Position numbers and translations under genes: made by a program | Shown here: piece after piece, positions 47,449 through 55,706 of the stretch | Position numbering within the stretch: position 1 is the first letter of the stretch | Layout: each line of letters opens with the position of its first letter | The notes under the pieces: generated by a model | What the model saw: only the letters and a program-made list of their open reading frames with translations | Told to the model about the DNA's origin: nothing | Database searches by the model: none | Origin: Alloalcanivorax xenomutans | Lineage (GTDB): Bacteria > Pseudomonadota > Gammaproteobacteria > Pseudomonadales > Alcanivoracaceae | NCBI RefSeq assembly: GCF_900217905.1 | Contig: NZ_OBMO01000021.1 | Span: 1 to 64,000, forward strand | DNA: 64,000 nt | Direction of reading: 5' to 3'

Positions 47449-49179
47449 TCAAGGGGTCAGATCCAGCCGTGCCAGCCGCCGCGCCAGCGCCGGGCTGAAA
47501 CGGCCCACCAGGCGCATGCCGCTGGCTTCGGCGCTGACCGGCACTTCCGCCCGGTTCTCCTCCACCGCGGAGACGATGGCGGCCGCCACCCGGTCAGGGG
47601 TGAAGCCCCGGCGCCGGTAGAAGCGCTCCGCTGACGCCCTGCGACGCGCTTGTTCTTCGTCATCGGCACCGACAAAACGAGTGCGGCCGGTGATGGGTGT
47701 ATCGATGATGCCGGGGCAGATGGCGGAGACGCCGATACCCTGGTCCGCCAGTTCCGCGCGCAGGCACTCAGTCAGCATCAGTACCGCGGATTTGCTGGTG
47801 GCATAAGCGGGCAGGACCTTTGAGGGCAGGTAGGCGGAAGCCGAGGAAACATTGACGATATGGCCGGCCTTGGCCTGGTCGATCATTTGCCGGGCGAACA
47901 GCCGGCAGCCGTGGATCACGCCCCACAGATTGACGTCCAGCACCTGTTTCCAGTCCTTCACGCTGGTATCCAGCAGCGGTCCGGCCAACCCGATGCCGGC
48001 ATTGTTCACCACCACATCCGGAGCGCCCAGTTCCCGCTCCACATAGCGTGCCAGCGCTTCCATGGAGCGCGCGCTGGCGACGTCCGCGCGGCGGCCGAGA
48101 GCCTGGCCGCCGGCATCGACAATGTGTTGAGCGGTACGCTCGGCGGCGCCGCCATCAATGTCGGTACACAGCACGGTGGCGCCACGGGCGCCGAAAGCCA
48201 GTGCGGTGGCTTCACCGATACCGGAACCGGCGCCGGTGATGACCACCAGCTTGCCGCTGTCCGGCTGCGGGGCAGCGGGCACGCGCGCCCGTTGCAGGGA
48301 GGGGCTCTCCGGCGCCCCTTCGATATGCGCGATGAACTCACGCAAGTAACCGGCGGTGATGTCCGGGTGGGCCTGCAGCGGCCCCCAATGACCGGTATGC
48401 ATTTCCCGGCGCCACACCCGTTCCGCCCACCGCGGTACTTCGTCCAGCAGTTCCGGGCCGACGTAGCGGTCGCGCAGCGCCACCAGCAATTGCACCGGCA
48501 CCTGGGTGTGGCGTTCCCGGGGATGCAGCAGGCACGGCAGCATGTTGGCGCGGTAGAGGGCGATACCGTTGATGCCGTCCCGGCGCTGAGTGGGGCTTGG
48601 CGCCACCCGCAGGTGTTCGGTGCGCCGCAACAGGTCCGGCCAGGCGCGATCCAGGCCCAGGCGCCACGCCATGGGCGCCAGACCGGGCAGGTGAAAAGCA
48701 CCGATATACCAGCTCTTGGCCAATTGACCGAGACCGGAGGTCAGGGAAGAGCGGCGCCGCAGGCGCTGGCCCATGTGATCCAGGCAGGGCCCCGACAGGC
48801 TGGTGAACGAGGCCAGGCGGCGTCCGGAATCCGGCTCGGTGACCGCTTCCCAGGACTGGATCGAACCCCAGTCGTGGGCCAGCAAATGCACGGGCTTGCC
48901 GGGGCTGACCGCATCGATTACAGCGAACAGGTCGTCGCGCAACTCGCCGAGGCGATAGGCGGACACCTCCGTTGGCGCGGAGGAGGCGCCGGCGCCACGG
49001 ACGTCGTAAGTGACCACATGCAGGTCCTCCCACAGGGCCTCGGCCAGCTTGTCCCAGGTCTCGCTGTTGTCCGGATAGCCGTGCACCATGACCAGAACCG
49101 GGCCGTCCGGGTTGCCCCCCTGGCGTATCGCCAGATTGACGCCTTCGCGTACCACGGTTCGATGTTGCCACTGCATCAT
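47449..49179 (-). CDS. Alpha/beta hydrolase (epoxide hydrolase-like) fused to SDR oxidoreductase, EphD-type
   Basis: 576 residues. The N-terminal half is an alpha/beta hydrolase: oxyanion motif HGYPDNSETW and nucleophile elbow HDWGS with D103, an aspartate as in epoxide hydrolases and dehalogenases. The C-terminal half is an SDR: TGAGSGIG (near 315), NNAG, and YATSK. The same architecture is Mycobacterium EphD. It could open an epoxide and oxidise the product, but no substrate is shown. I chose the first of two adjacent ATGs (49179), 7 bases after GGAG. The frame stays open upstream by antisense chance. Confidence 0.9.
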   Translation of the reverse strand: MMQWQHRTVVREGVNLAIRQGGNPDGPVLVMVHGYPDNSETWDKLAEALWEDLHVVTYDVRGAGASSAPTEVSAYRLGELRDDLFAVIDAVSPGKPVHLLAHDWGSIQSWEAVTEPDSGRRLASFTSLSGPCLDHMGQRLRRRSSLTSGLGQLAKSWYIGAFHLPGLAPMAWRLGLDRAWPDLLRRTEHLRVAPSPTQRRDGINGIALYRANMLPCLLHPRERHTQVPVQLLVALRDRYVGPELLDEVPRWAERVWRREMHTGHWGPLQAHPDITAGYLREFIAHIEGAPESPSLQRARVPAAPQPDSGKLVVITGAGSGIGEATALAFGARGATVLCTDIDGGAAERTAQHIVDAGGQALGRRADVASARSMEALARYVERELGAPDVVVNNAGIGLAGPLLDTSVKDWKQVLDVNLWGVIHGCRLFARQMIDQAKAGHIVNVSSASAYLPSKVLPAYATSKSAVLMLTECLRAELADQGIGVSAICPGIIDTPITGRTRFVGADDEEQARRRASAERFYRRRGFTPDRVAAAIVSAVEENRAEVPVSAEASGMRLVGRFSPALARRLARLDLTP

Positions 49180-49415
49180 TGCCTGTCTCCCTGCGGGTCG
49201 GATTCCTGAAGCCAACGGATTCCATTGTCGCCCCAGGACTGGCGCGGGTAATTTGCCCCGGCGCCGGTGCCCGGGGGCAATACGCCCGGCCGGTCCACCA
49301 TTTTGGCCCCAGCGGATCGGTTTGCGGGTGGACGGCCCTGGTGCGCGGATGCTCCGGAGTGGTGCATCACTATCGAAAAGTCCGTCTCGCGCCCCAGAGT
49401 GGGGAGGCGGCCCGT

Positions 49416-49429
49416 CCTTGCATGCAAGG
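49416..49429. promoter_or_regulatory. 14-bp perfect palindrome, candidate regulator site
   Basis: CCTTGCATGCAAGG. It lies about 117 bases upstream of the sigma54-like element of the dppA-type gene, in the range where an enhancer-binding protein would sit. Confidence 0.3.
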
Positions 49430-49532
49430 CGGTGGGGCGGCGCGCCTCGGGCCTCTCCGCAACCCCTCCCCATGGCCTTCGCGGCATCGCCCAACACCTT
49501 TAAAAAAAGGCCTCCCAGCGCCCGCCGCCATC

Positions 49533-49548
49533 TGGCCCGGAATCTGCA
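49533..49548 (+). promoter_or_regulatory. Possible sigma54 promoter of the peptide transporter operon
   Basis: TGGCCC, five bases, CTGCA: the invariant GG and GC are correctly spaced, with 9 of 11 consensus positions matched. It lies 56 bases before the ATG of the substrate-binding protein. Confidence 0.35.
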
Positions 49549-49603
49549 TACCGGAAGTCGCATACAAGTTGGTATTCATGTTAACCCGCAGGGGGCAGTG
49601 TTC

Positions 49604-51226
49604 ATGTACCGTCGCGATTTTCTAAAAGGGGTCTCCGCTTTGTCCGTGGGTGTGGGCGCCCTGACCTTCCTCAAGAGCATGCCGGCGCTGGCGGCCCGGA
49701 ATGACACCCTGGTGGTGGTTACCGGAACCACCATCAACAGTCTGGACATCCACCGTAGCGGCACCAACCGGCCCAGTTACCAGGTGGCGGTGAACTGCTA
49801 CGACCGTCTGCTGACGTTTGGCCACAAGCAATTGGAGGACGGGTCTTTCAGCTACGATTACGACAATCTGCAACCGGAGCTGGCCGAATCCTGGGACGTC
49901 TCCGAGGACGGCCGCACGCTGATCTTTAAACTTCGTGACAACGCCCGCTTCTGGGATGGCAAGCCGGTCACCGCCCATGATGTGAAATGGTCCTTCGATC
50001 GTGCCGTGACACTGGGGGGCTTCCCCACCGCGCAGATGGCCGCCGGCTCCCTGGAAGAACCGGAGCAGTTCGAAGCGGTGGACGACAAGACCTTCCGGAT
50101 TCGTTTGCCGCACTCGTCCAAATTGACGCTGCCGGATCTGACCACGCCGGTGGCCATCGTCATCAACTCGGAAGTGGCCAAGGTGCACGCCACCGATCAG
50201 GACCCCTGGGCCACGGAATACCTGCATCGTAATCCGGCCGGTTCCGGCGCCTTCCAGGTGGAACGCTGGGACTCCGGTCAGCAACTGGTCTATAGCCGCA
50301 ACGACGACTGGGCCTGCGGGCCGGTGCCGAAGATCCAGCGCGTGATTATTCGCGAGATTCCGTCCCAGTCCACGCGCCGTGCCTTGATCGAACGGGGGGA
50401 CGTGCACTTCTCCCAGAGTATCCCGGCCAAGGACGCCCGCGAACTGGAGGCGGCCGGTAAGGTGAAGGTGGTCAGCACGCCGATCGAAAACTGTCTGCAT
50501 GTGCTCTGCACCAATCTCAACTTCGAACCGTTCCAGGATAAAAAAGTACGCCAGGCCATCGCCCATGCGGTGCCCTACGAAGCGATCTTCAACAATGCCG
50601 CCTACGGGCGTGGCGTGCCGATGTGGGGCGGTGACAGCACCAAACCGGAAAGCACCGCCTGGCCGCAGCCCTTTCCCTACAGCCAGGATCTGGAGAAGGC
50701 CAAGGCTTTGATGGCGGAGTCCGGCCATGCCGACGGTTTCTCCGTGCCGCTGTCGTTCGATCTGGGCCAGGCGGACTGGGCTGAACCCACCGCGCTGCTG
50801 ATCCAGGAAGCGTTGGGCAAGATCGGCATCAAGGTGTCCTTGAACAAGGTGCCGGGTGCCAACTGGCGAACCGTGGCACTGGTGGAGAAATCCCTGCCGC
50901 TGCACCTGGAAAATTTTGGCGGCTGGCTAAACACGCCGGACTACTATTTCTATTGGGCTTACGTAAAAGGCAACCTGTTCAACTCCTCCAACTACGACAA
51001 CAAGGAAATTGCCGGGCTGGTGGATGAAACCCTGTACATGGCCCAGGACGATCCCAAGTACGCCCCGAACATTCGCCGCATGATCGAAATCGCCATCGAC
51101 GATGTGCCGCGTATTCCACTGTATCAACCGTCGCTGAACGTGGCGATGCAACAGAACACGGGCGGTTACGAGTACTGGTACCACCGTCAGTTGGATGTCC
51201 GGCCCCTGACTCTGAAACAGGACTGA
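49604..51226 (+). CDS. ABC transporter, dipeptide/oligopeptide-type substrate-binding protein
   Basis: 540 residues of the SBP_bac_5 family. The N-terminus MYRRDFLKGVSALSVGVGAL is a twin-arginine (Tat) signal with R3 and R4, so the protein is probably folded before export. Typical blocks: ELAESWDVSEDGRTLIFKLRDNARFWDGKPV, HDVKWSFDRA and the C-terminal IPLYQPSLNVAM. Family members carry peptides, nickel, glutathione or opines; the ligand here is unknown. First gene of a four-gene operon; dppB-type permease starts 3 bases after its stop. Confidence 0.92.
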   Translation: MYRRDFLKGVSALSVGVGALTFLKSMPALAARNDTLVVVTGTTINSLDIHRSGTNRPSYQVAVNCYDRLLTFGHKQLEDGSFSYDYDNLQPELAESWDVSEDGRTLIFKLRDNARFWDGKPVTAHDVKWSFDRAVTLGGFPTAQMAAGSLEEPEQFEAVDDKTFRIRLPHSSKLTLPDLTTPVAIVINSEVAKVHATDQDPWATEYLHRNPAGSGAFQVERWDSGQQLVYSRNDDWACGPVPKIQRVIIREIPSQSTRRALIERGDVHFSQSIPAKDARELEAAGKVKVVSTPIENCLHVLCTNLNFEPFQDKKVRQAIAHAVPYEAIFNNAAYGRGVPMWGGDSTKPESTAWPQPFPYSQDLEKAKALMAESGHADGFSVPLSFDLGQADWAEPTALLIQEALGKIGIKVSLNKVPGANWRTVALVEKSLPLHLENFGGWLNTPDYYFYWAYVKGNLFNSSNYDNKEIAGLVDETLYMAQDDPKYAPNIRRMIEIAIDDVPRIPLYQPSLNVAMQQNTGGYEYWYHRQLDVRPLTLKQD

Positions 51227-51229
51227 ATC

Positions 51230-52261
51230 ATGGTGCGTGTGCCCAAACGTTTGCGGCTGGTGGGTTACCGCCTGCTGCAGGCGATTCCGGTATTGATCGG
51301 CATTGTCGTGGTGTCGTTCCTGTTGACCCGGGCATTGCCCGGGGACCCGGCGGTGTACTTCGCCGGGCCGGCGGCGTCGGAGGAGTCCATCGAACAGATC
51401 CGCGTCAGCATGGGACTGGATCGGTCACTGCCGGTTCAGTTCCTTGCCTACGTGGGAGATCTGCTGCGCGGGGAACTGGGGCAATCCATTTCCACCGGTC
51501 AGCCGGTGCTCACCGAACTGACCACGCGTTTGCCGGCGTCGCTGGAGTTGACCGGATTCGCGCTGCTGTTCTCCATCGCGGTGGCGATGCCGCTGGGGAT
51601 TTTGGCCGCCACCCGGCCCAATTCCTGGATCGATCACCTGTGCCGGTTCGTGGTCACCGCCGGGGTATCGCTGCCCACTTTCTTTACCGGCTTGGCGCTG
51701 GTTTACCTGTTCTACTTTCTGCTGGGCTGGTCGCCGGCGCCGATGGGGCGGCTCGATATTCTTTATCTGTCACCGCCCCACGTTACCGGCTTTTATGTGA
51801 TCGATGCGCTGATTGACGGTGATTTCGAGACGGCACGGGCGGCGCTGGCGCAATTGATCCTGCCGGCGGTGACGCTGGGCCTGTTCACGCTAGCGCCGAT
51901 TGCCCGCATGACCCGGGCTGCCATGTTGCAGGTGCTGGAAGGTGACTTCATCCGCACCGCCCGGGCGGCGGGCCTGTCTGGCAATAAAGTGCTGTACACC
52001 TACGCCTTGCGCAACGCCATCCTGCCGGTGATCACCACTTTGGGCATGGTGTTTTCCTTTGCCCTCGGCGCCAATGTGCTGGTGGAAAAAGTGTTCGCCT
52101 GGCCGGGCATCGGTTCCTACGCAGTGGAAGCGCTGGTGGTGTCCGACTACGCCGCGGTGCAGGGATTCGTGTTGTCCATGGCGCTGCTGTTCGTGATCCT
52201 CAATTTGCTGATCGATGTGACTTATACCCTGGTCGATCCCCGTCTGGGTATGGAGGACTGA
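51230..52261 (+). CDS. ABC transporter permease, DppB/OppB type
   Basis: 343 residues with six membrane helices. The N-terminal RLLQAIPVLIGIVVVSFLLTRALPGDPA and the EAA loop region (TARAAGLSGNKVLYTYALRNAILPV) are typical of DppB. It pairs with the DppC-type protein that follows 4 bases later. Confidence 0.94.
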   Translation: MVRVPKRLRLVGYRLLQAIPVLIGIVVVSFLLTRALPGDPAVYFAGPAASEESIEQIRVSMGLDRSLPVQFLAYVGDLLRGELGQSISTGQPVLTELTTRLPASLELTGFALLFSIAVAMPLGILAATRPNSWIDHLCRFVVTAGVSLPTFFTGLALVYLFYFLLGWSPAPMGRLDILYLSPPHVTGFYVIDALIDGDFETARAALAQLILPAVTLGLFTLAPIARMTRAAMLQVLEGDFIRTARAAGLSGNKVLYTYALRNAILPVITTLGMVFSFALGANVLVEKVFAWPGIGSYAVEALVVSDYAAVQGFVLSMALLFVILNLLIDVTYTLVDPRLGMED

Positions 52262-52265
52262 TCCG

Positions 52266-53126
52266 ATGTCATCTTCCTCGGTGAAGAATTTCGCCCGCCA
52301 TGCCCGTTATGTGATGACGGAAAACCCGGTCACCGCACTGGCGGCGCTGCTGTTTCTGCTGATTGTCATCGCCGCCGTGGCCGGACCCGCGCTGGTGCCC
52401 TACGATCCGATGGCCACCAACGACACCCGTGCCTTGCAGCCGCCGTCCTGGGATCACTGGTTCGGTACCGACCATCTCGGCCGCGACGTGTTTTCCCGGG
52501 TGGTGGTGGCGACCCGTCTGGATCTGATGATTTCTCTGGCCGCGGTGGCCATGGCCTTTGTCATCGGTTCCGCCATGGGCGCGGTAGCCGGCTACTTCGG
52601 TGGTTGGGCGGATCGCATCACCGGCCGGCTGCTCGATACCATCATGGCGTTTCCGCTGTTCGTGCTCGCCATGGGCGTGGTGGCGGCGGCGGGCAATACC
52701 ATTGAAAACATCGTCTATGCCACGGCCATCATCAACCTGCCGTTCTACGCACGCATGGCGCGGGCCGAAGTGAATATCCGCCGCAACGCCGGCTTCGTGC
52801 AGGCGGCGCGTCTGTCCGGCAATGGCGACTGGCGCATCCTCGCCCAGCATATCTTTCCCAACACCCTGCCGCCGATGATGGTGCAAATCTCGCTCAACAT
52901 GGGCTGGGCCATTCTCAACGCCGCTGGCCTTTCGTTCATCGGTCTGGGGGTACGCCCGCCGACGCCGGAGTGGGGGATCATGGTGGCGGAAGGCGCCAAC
53001 TTCATTGTCTCCGGTGAGTGGTGGCTGGCGTTTTTCCCGGGTGTGGCACTGATGCTGGCGGTGTTCACGTTCAACCTGCTCGGTGACGGTCTGCGCGATC
53101 TGGTCGACCCGCAGCGGCGTACTTGA
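52266..53126 (+). CDS. ABC transporter permease, DppC/OppC type
   Basis: 286 residues. N-terminal OppC_N segment, then HWFGTDHLGRDVFSRVV, a hallmark of DppC, and the EAA loop FVQAARLSGNGDWRILAQHIFPN. Ends LGDGLRDLVDPQRRT as usual. Forms the membrane pore with the DppB-type partner. Confidence 0.94.
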   Translation: MSSSSVKNFARHARYVMTENPVTALAALLFLLIVIAAVAGPALVPYDPMATNDTRALQPPSWDHWFGTDHLGRDVFSRVVVATRLDLMISLAAVAMAFVIGSAMGAVAGYFGGWADRITGRLLDTIMAFPLFVLAMGVVAAAGNTIENIVYATAIINLPFYARMARAEVNIRRNAGFVQAARLSGNGDWRILAQHIFPNTLPPMMVQISLNMGWAILNAAGLSFIGLGVRPPTPEWGIMVAEGANFIVSGEWWLAFFPGVALMLAVFTFNLLGDGLRDLVDPQRRT

Positions 53127-53135
53127 GGTGAGAAT

Positions 53136-54830
53136 ATGAGCATACCGTTACTGGATATAAAAGCGCTCACGGTGGAATTCGGTACCCGTCGCGGCGTGGT
53201 GGACGCGGTGCGGCAGGTTTCGGTCACCGTGGCCAAGGGGGAAACCGTCGGCATCGTCGGGGAATCCGGCTCGGGCAAGTCGGTGACTTCCTACGCGGTG
53301 ATGCGGATCCTTGATCGTGCTGGCCGTATCGCCGGTGGCAGCATCGTGTTCGGCGGCATCAATGTGGGCAAGGCCGATGAGCGTACCATGCGGGATCTGC
53401 GTGGCCGTGAGATGTCGATGATCTTCCAGAATCCAAGGGCGGCGCTCAATCCGATCCGTTCGGTAGGCCGGCAAATCGAGGACGTGCTGATCGAACACAG
53501 TCTGGCCACCCGCGCCGATGCCAGGGAAAAAGCCATCGACGTGCTCAAGGCGGTACGTATCAACGATCCGGAAAGCCGCTACCATGCCTATCCGTTCGAA
53601 CTGTCCGGGGGCATGTGTCAGCGGGTGGTGATCGCCATCGCCCTGGCCTGCCGGCCGCAGCTGCTGATCGCCGATGAACCCACTACCGGTCTGGATGTGA
53701 CCACGCAAAAGGCGGTGATGGATCTGATCCGCGAGCTCACCGCCGAGCGTAATATGTCGACCTTGTTGATTACGCACGACCTCGGTCTCGCCGCCGCTTA
53801 CTGTGACCGCATCGTGGTGATGGAAAAAGGGCGGGTCGTCGAGGAAGCGGATACCGCCACCTTGTTCGCCAACCCCCGGCATCCCTATACCCGGCGGTTG
53901 TTGCAGGCGACACCAAGACTTGATTCAAAGGTGGCGGATCTGTTGCCGGAAGAGGATTCGCGCCGCCGTACACCGAGTACGCGCCCGCCTGGCGAAACGC
54001 TGCTGCAAGTACAGGATCTGGTCAAGGTATTCCCCGGCAAGGACAAGGGCGATGAGTACCGGGCCGTGGACGGCCTGTCCTTCGAAGTACGCTCCGGTGA
54101 AAGCCTGGGGCTGGTGGGCGAGAGCGGCTGTGGCAAGTCCACCACCTCGTCGATGATCATGCGTTTGCTGGACCCCACATCCGGCCACATTCTGTTTAAC
54201 GGTGAGGACATCGGCGCGGTGCCGGGAAAACGTTTTGCCGGCCATTCGGCCCGTGCCAGTCTGCAGATGGTGTTCCAGGACCCGACCGACAGTCTTAACC
54301 CCCGCTGGAGCGCGCGCCGCTCGATCAGTGATCCGCTGATGCGGCTTGCCAGTGTGGGCGGCTCCGCGTTGCGCGCCAAGGTGGAGGCAGTGGCGGAAAT
54401 GGTGGGGCTGCCGGATCACCTGCTTGACCGCTTTCCCCATCAGCTCTCCGGCGGTCAGAAAGCGCGGGTGGGAATCGCCCGGGCGATTGCCCTGGAACCG
54501 AAGCTGCTGATTCTCGACGAGCCGACGGCGGCGCTGGACGTATCGGTGCAGGCAGTGGTGCTCAATCTGCTGGTGGAACTGCGCGAGCGTCTGGGTATGA
54601 GCTATCTGTTCATCAGCCACGATCTCAATGTGGTGCGGCTGTTGTGTGAGCGGGTGCTGGTAATGAAAGCGGGGCGGATTGTCGAGCAAGGGTCGGCTGA
54701 ACACTTACTGGACCGTCCGGAACATCCCTATACCCGTGAGCTGCTTGCCGCTATTCCTCATCCGCCATCCTCCCCGCCCCGGGTTTCTTCGGAGAGCGAG
54801 GATTCGGTGATCGCGGCAAGGTGGCCATAG
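53136..54830 (+). CDS. ABC transporter ATP-binding protein, fused DppD-DppF type
   Basis: 564 residues carrying two complete ATPase domains. First: Walker A GESGSGKS (42-49), LSGGMCQRV and Walker B LLIADEPTTGLD. Second: Walker A GESGCGKS starting near residue 328, LSGGQKARV and LLILDEPTAALD. Both domains look catalytically competent. Such fusions occur in YejF and GsiA. One polypeptide therefore replaces the DppD/DppF pair. GAGGTGAG precedes the ATG. Confidence 0.94.
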   Translation: MSIPLLDIKALTVEFGTRRGVVDAVRQVSVTVAKGETVGIVGESGSGKSVTSYAVMRILDRAGRIAGGSIVFGGINVGKADERTMRDLRGREMSMIFQNPRAALNPIRSVGRQIEDVLIEHSLATRADAREKAIDVLKAVRINDPESRYHAYPFELSGGMCQRVVIAIALACRPQLLIADEPTTGLDVTTQKAVMDLIRELTAERNMSTLLITHDLGLAAAYCDRIVVMEKGRVVEEADTATLFANPRHPYTRRLLQATPRLDSKVADLLPEEDSRRRTPSTRPPGETLLQVQDLVKVFPGKDKGDEYRAVDGLSFEVRSGESLGLVGESGCGKSTTSSMIMRLLDPTSGHILFNGEDIGAVPGKRFAGHSARASLQMVFQDPTDSLNPRWSARRSISDPLMRLASVGGSALRAKVEAVAEMVGLPDHLLDRFPHQLSGGQKARVGIARAIALEPKLLILDEPTAALDVSVQAVVLNLLVELRERLGMSYLFISHDLNVVRLLCERVLVMKAGRIVEQGSAEHLLDRPEHPYTRELLAAIPHPPSSPPRVSSESEDSVIAARWP

Positions 54831-54891
54831 AAGCCCGCTCTGCTGTTAGAGCCTTACTCAACCCCCTTTCCGTGACCTGCGATATCCGTCC

Positions 54892-54915
54892 CACATACCC
54901 CATATGGGGTATGTG
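54892..54915. promoter_or_regulatory. 24-bp perfect palindrome at the lipoprotein operon promoter
   Basis: The left half CACATACCCCAT is followed at once by its exact reverse complement. Inside it, TACCCCA and TGGGGTA are separated by two bases, the 7-2-7 layout of NarL/FixJ-type regulators. A -10-like TAAACT follows at 54925-54930 while no -35 hexamer is seen, so the palindrome covers the -35 position. Confidence 0.6.
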
Positions 54916-55076
54916 CGGCCGCTCTAAACTGTCTAGTCTTGCCCGGTAGCCGGAGGGAGCCCGCGGGGGTCCTTGGGGAGCCGGCTTTTCCAAAGCGTTC
55001 TGAAGTACGTCGCGCCGCGTTGCTTTATCCCCGCAGGCGATTGTCGGCCCGACCGTGTATACGGAGGCGGACAATA

Positions 55077-55706
55077 ATGATCCGGAAGAGTTTGGTTGCC
55101 GCGGCGGTACTGGCCGGAATTCAAGGCTGTGCTCCAGTACAAGTGGATAATGTGGCCGGACAGGCCACCGTATATGAAGACCCAACCACATCCGGACGGG
55201 TACAGGGTGTGGGTATCGAATCACAGGACGTGGTGGCCATGACCGACCAGATGATGCGTGACATGCTCGCCAACCGCATTCTTGCGGCCCGCGACGTGCC
55301 GCCACGGATCATCATCGACAACGAGTATATGCGCAACGAAAGCTCGTCGATCATCAATACCAATCTTCTCACTGACCGCCTGCGCGTGGAACTGAACCGG
55401 GCCGCCAATGGCCGGTTGATCTTTGTCGGACGTCACTATGCCGACATGGTGGAGAAGGAACGGGCGCTGAAGCGGGATGGTGCCGTGGATGGAGGAACCA
55501 TCCGCAAGACCCAGGCCACCGCGGGTGCGGATTACCGCCTTGGCGGGCGGGTCGCTTCCCTGGACGCAATGGATCGCAATACCCAGACCCGCTCCCGTTA
55601 CCATCAGGTTACCTTCGAAATGGTGGACCTGGAGCTGGGCACCATCGTTTGGAGTGGCTCTTACGAAATGCGCAAAGCGGCTCAGGACAATGTGCTCTAT
55701 CGCTAA
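55077..55706 (+). CDS. LpoB-like lipoprotein (penicillin-binding protein activator family)
   Basis: 209 residues. Signal MIRKSLVAAAVLAGIQGC puts the lipidated cysteine at residue 18 (lipobox GIQGC is imperfect). The mature part has the LpoB/CsgG-like pattern: TDQMMRDMLANR, PPRIIIDNEYMRNESSSIINTNLL (in pieces), GRLIFVGRHYADMVEKER, and ADYRLGGRVASLD. In E. coli, LpoB is an outer-membrane lipoprotein that activates PBP1B and is encoded next to ycfL, as here. Whether this copy activates a synthase is inferred. GGAGG lies 9 bases before the ATG. It is the first gene of a five-gene operon. Confidence 0.82.
   Translation: MIRKSLVAAAVLAGIQGCAPVQVDNVAGQATVYEDPTTSGRVQGVGIESQDVVAMTDQMMRDMLANRILAARDVPPRIIIDNEYMRNESSSIINTNLLTDRLRVELNRAANGRLIFVGRHYADMVEKERALKRDGAVDGGTIRKTQATAGADYRLGGRVASLDAMDRNTQTRSRYHQVTFEMVDLELGTIVWSGSYEMRKAAQDNVLYR

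Larger units (their letters stand above)
49180..49603. other. Intergenic region upstream of the dpp-type operon
   Basis: 424 bases between divergent genes. It contains a 14-bp perfect palindrome CCTTGCATGCAAGG (49416-49429) and a sigma54-like element (49533-49548). The plus frame running through it from 49088 has no ribosome site, and the encoded part is unlike any protein, so I do not call it a gene. Confidence 0.55.

Noticed and set aside
49088-49603. N-terminal extension of the peptide-binding protein by 172 codons
   Set aside because: It would place a Tat signal in mid-protein, has no ribosome site and overlaps the divergent gene.
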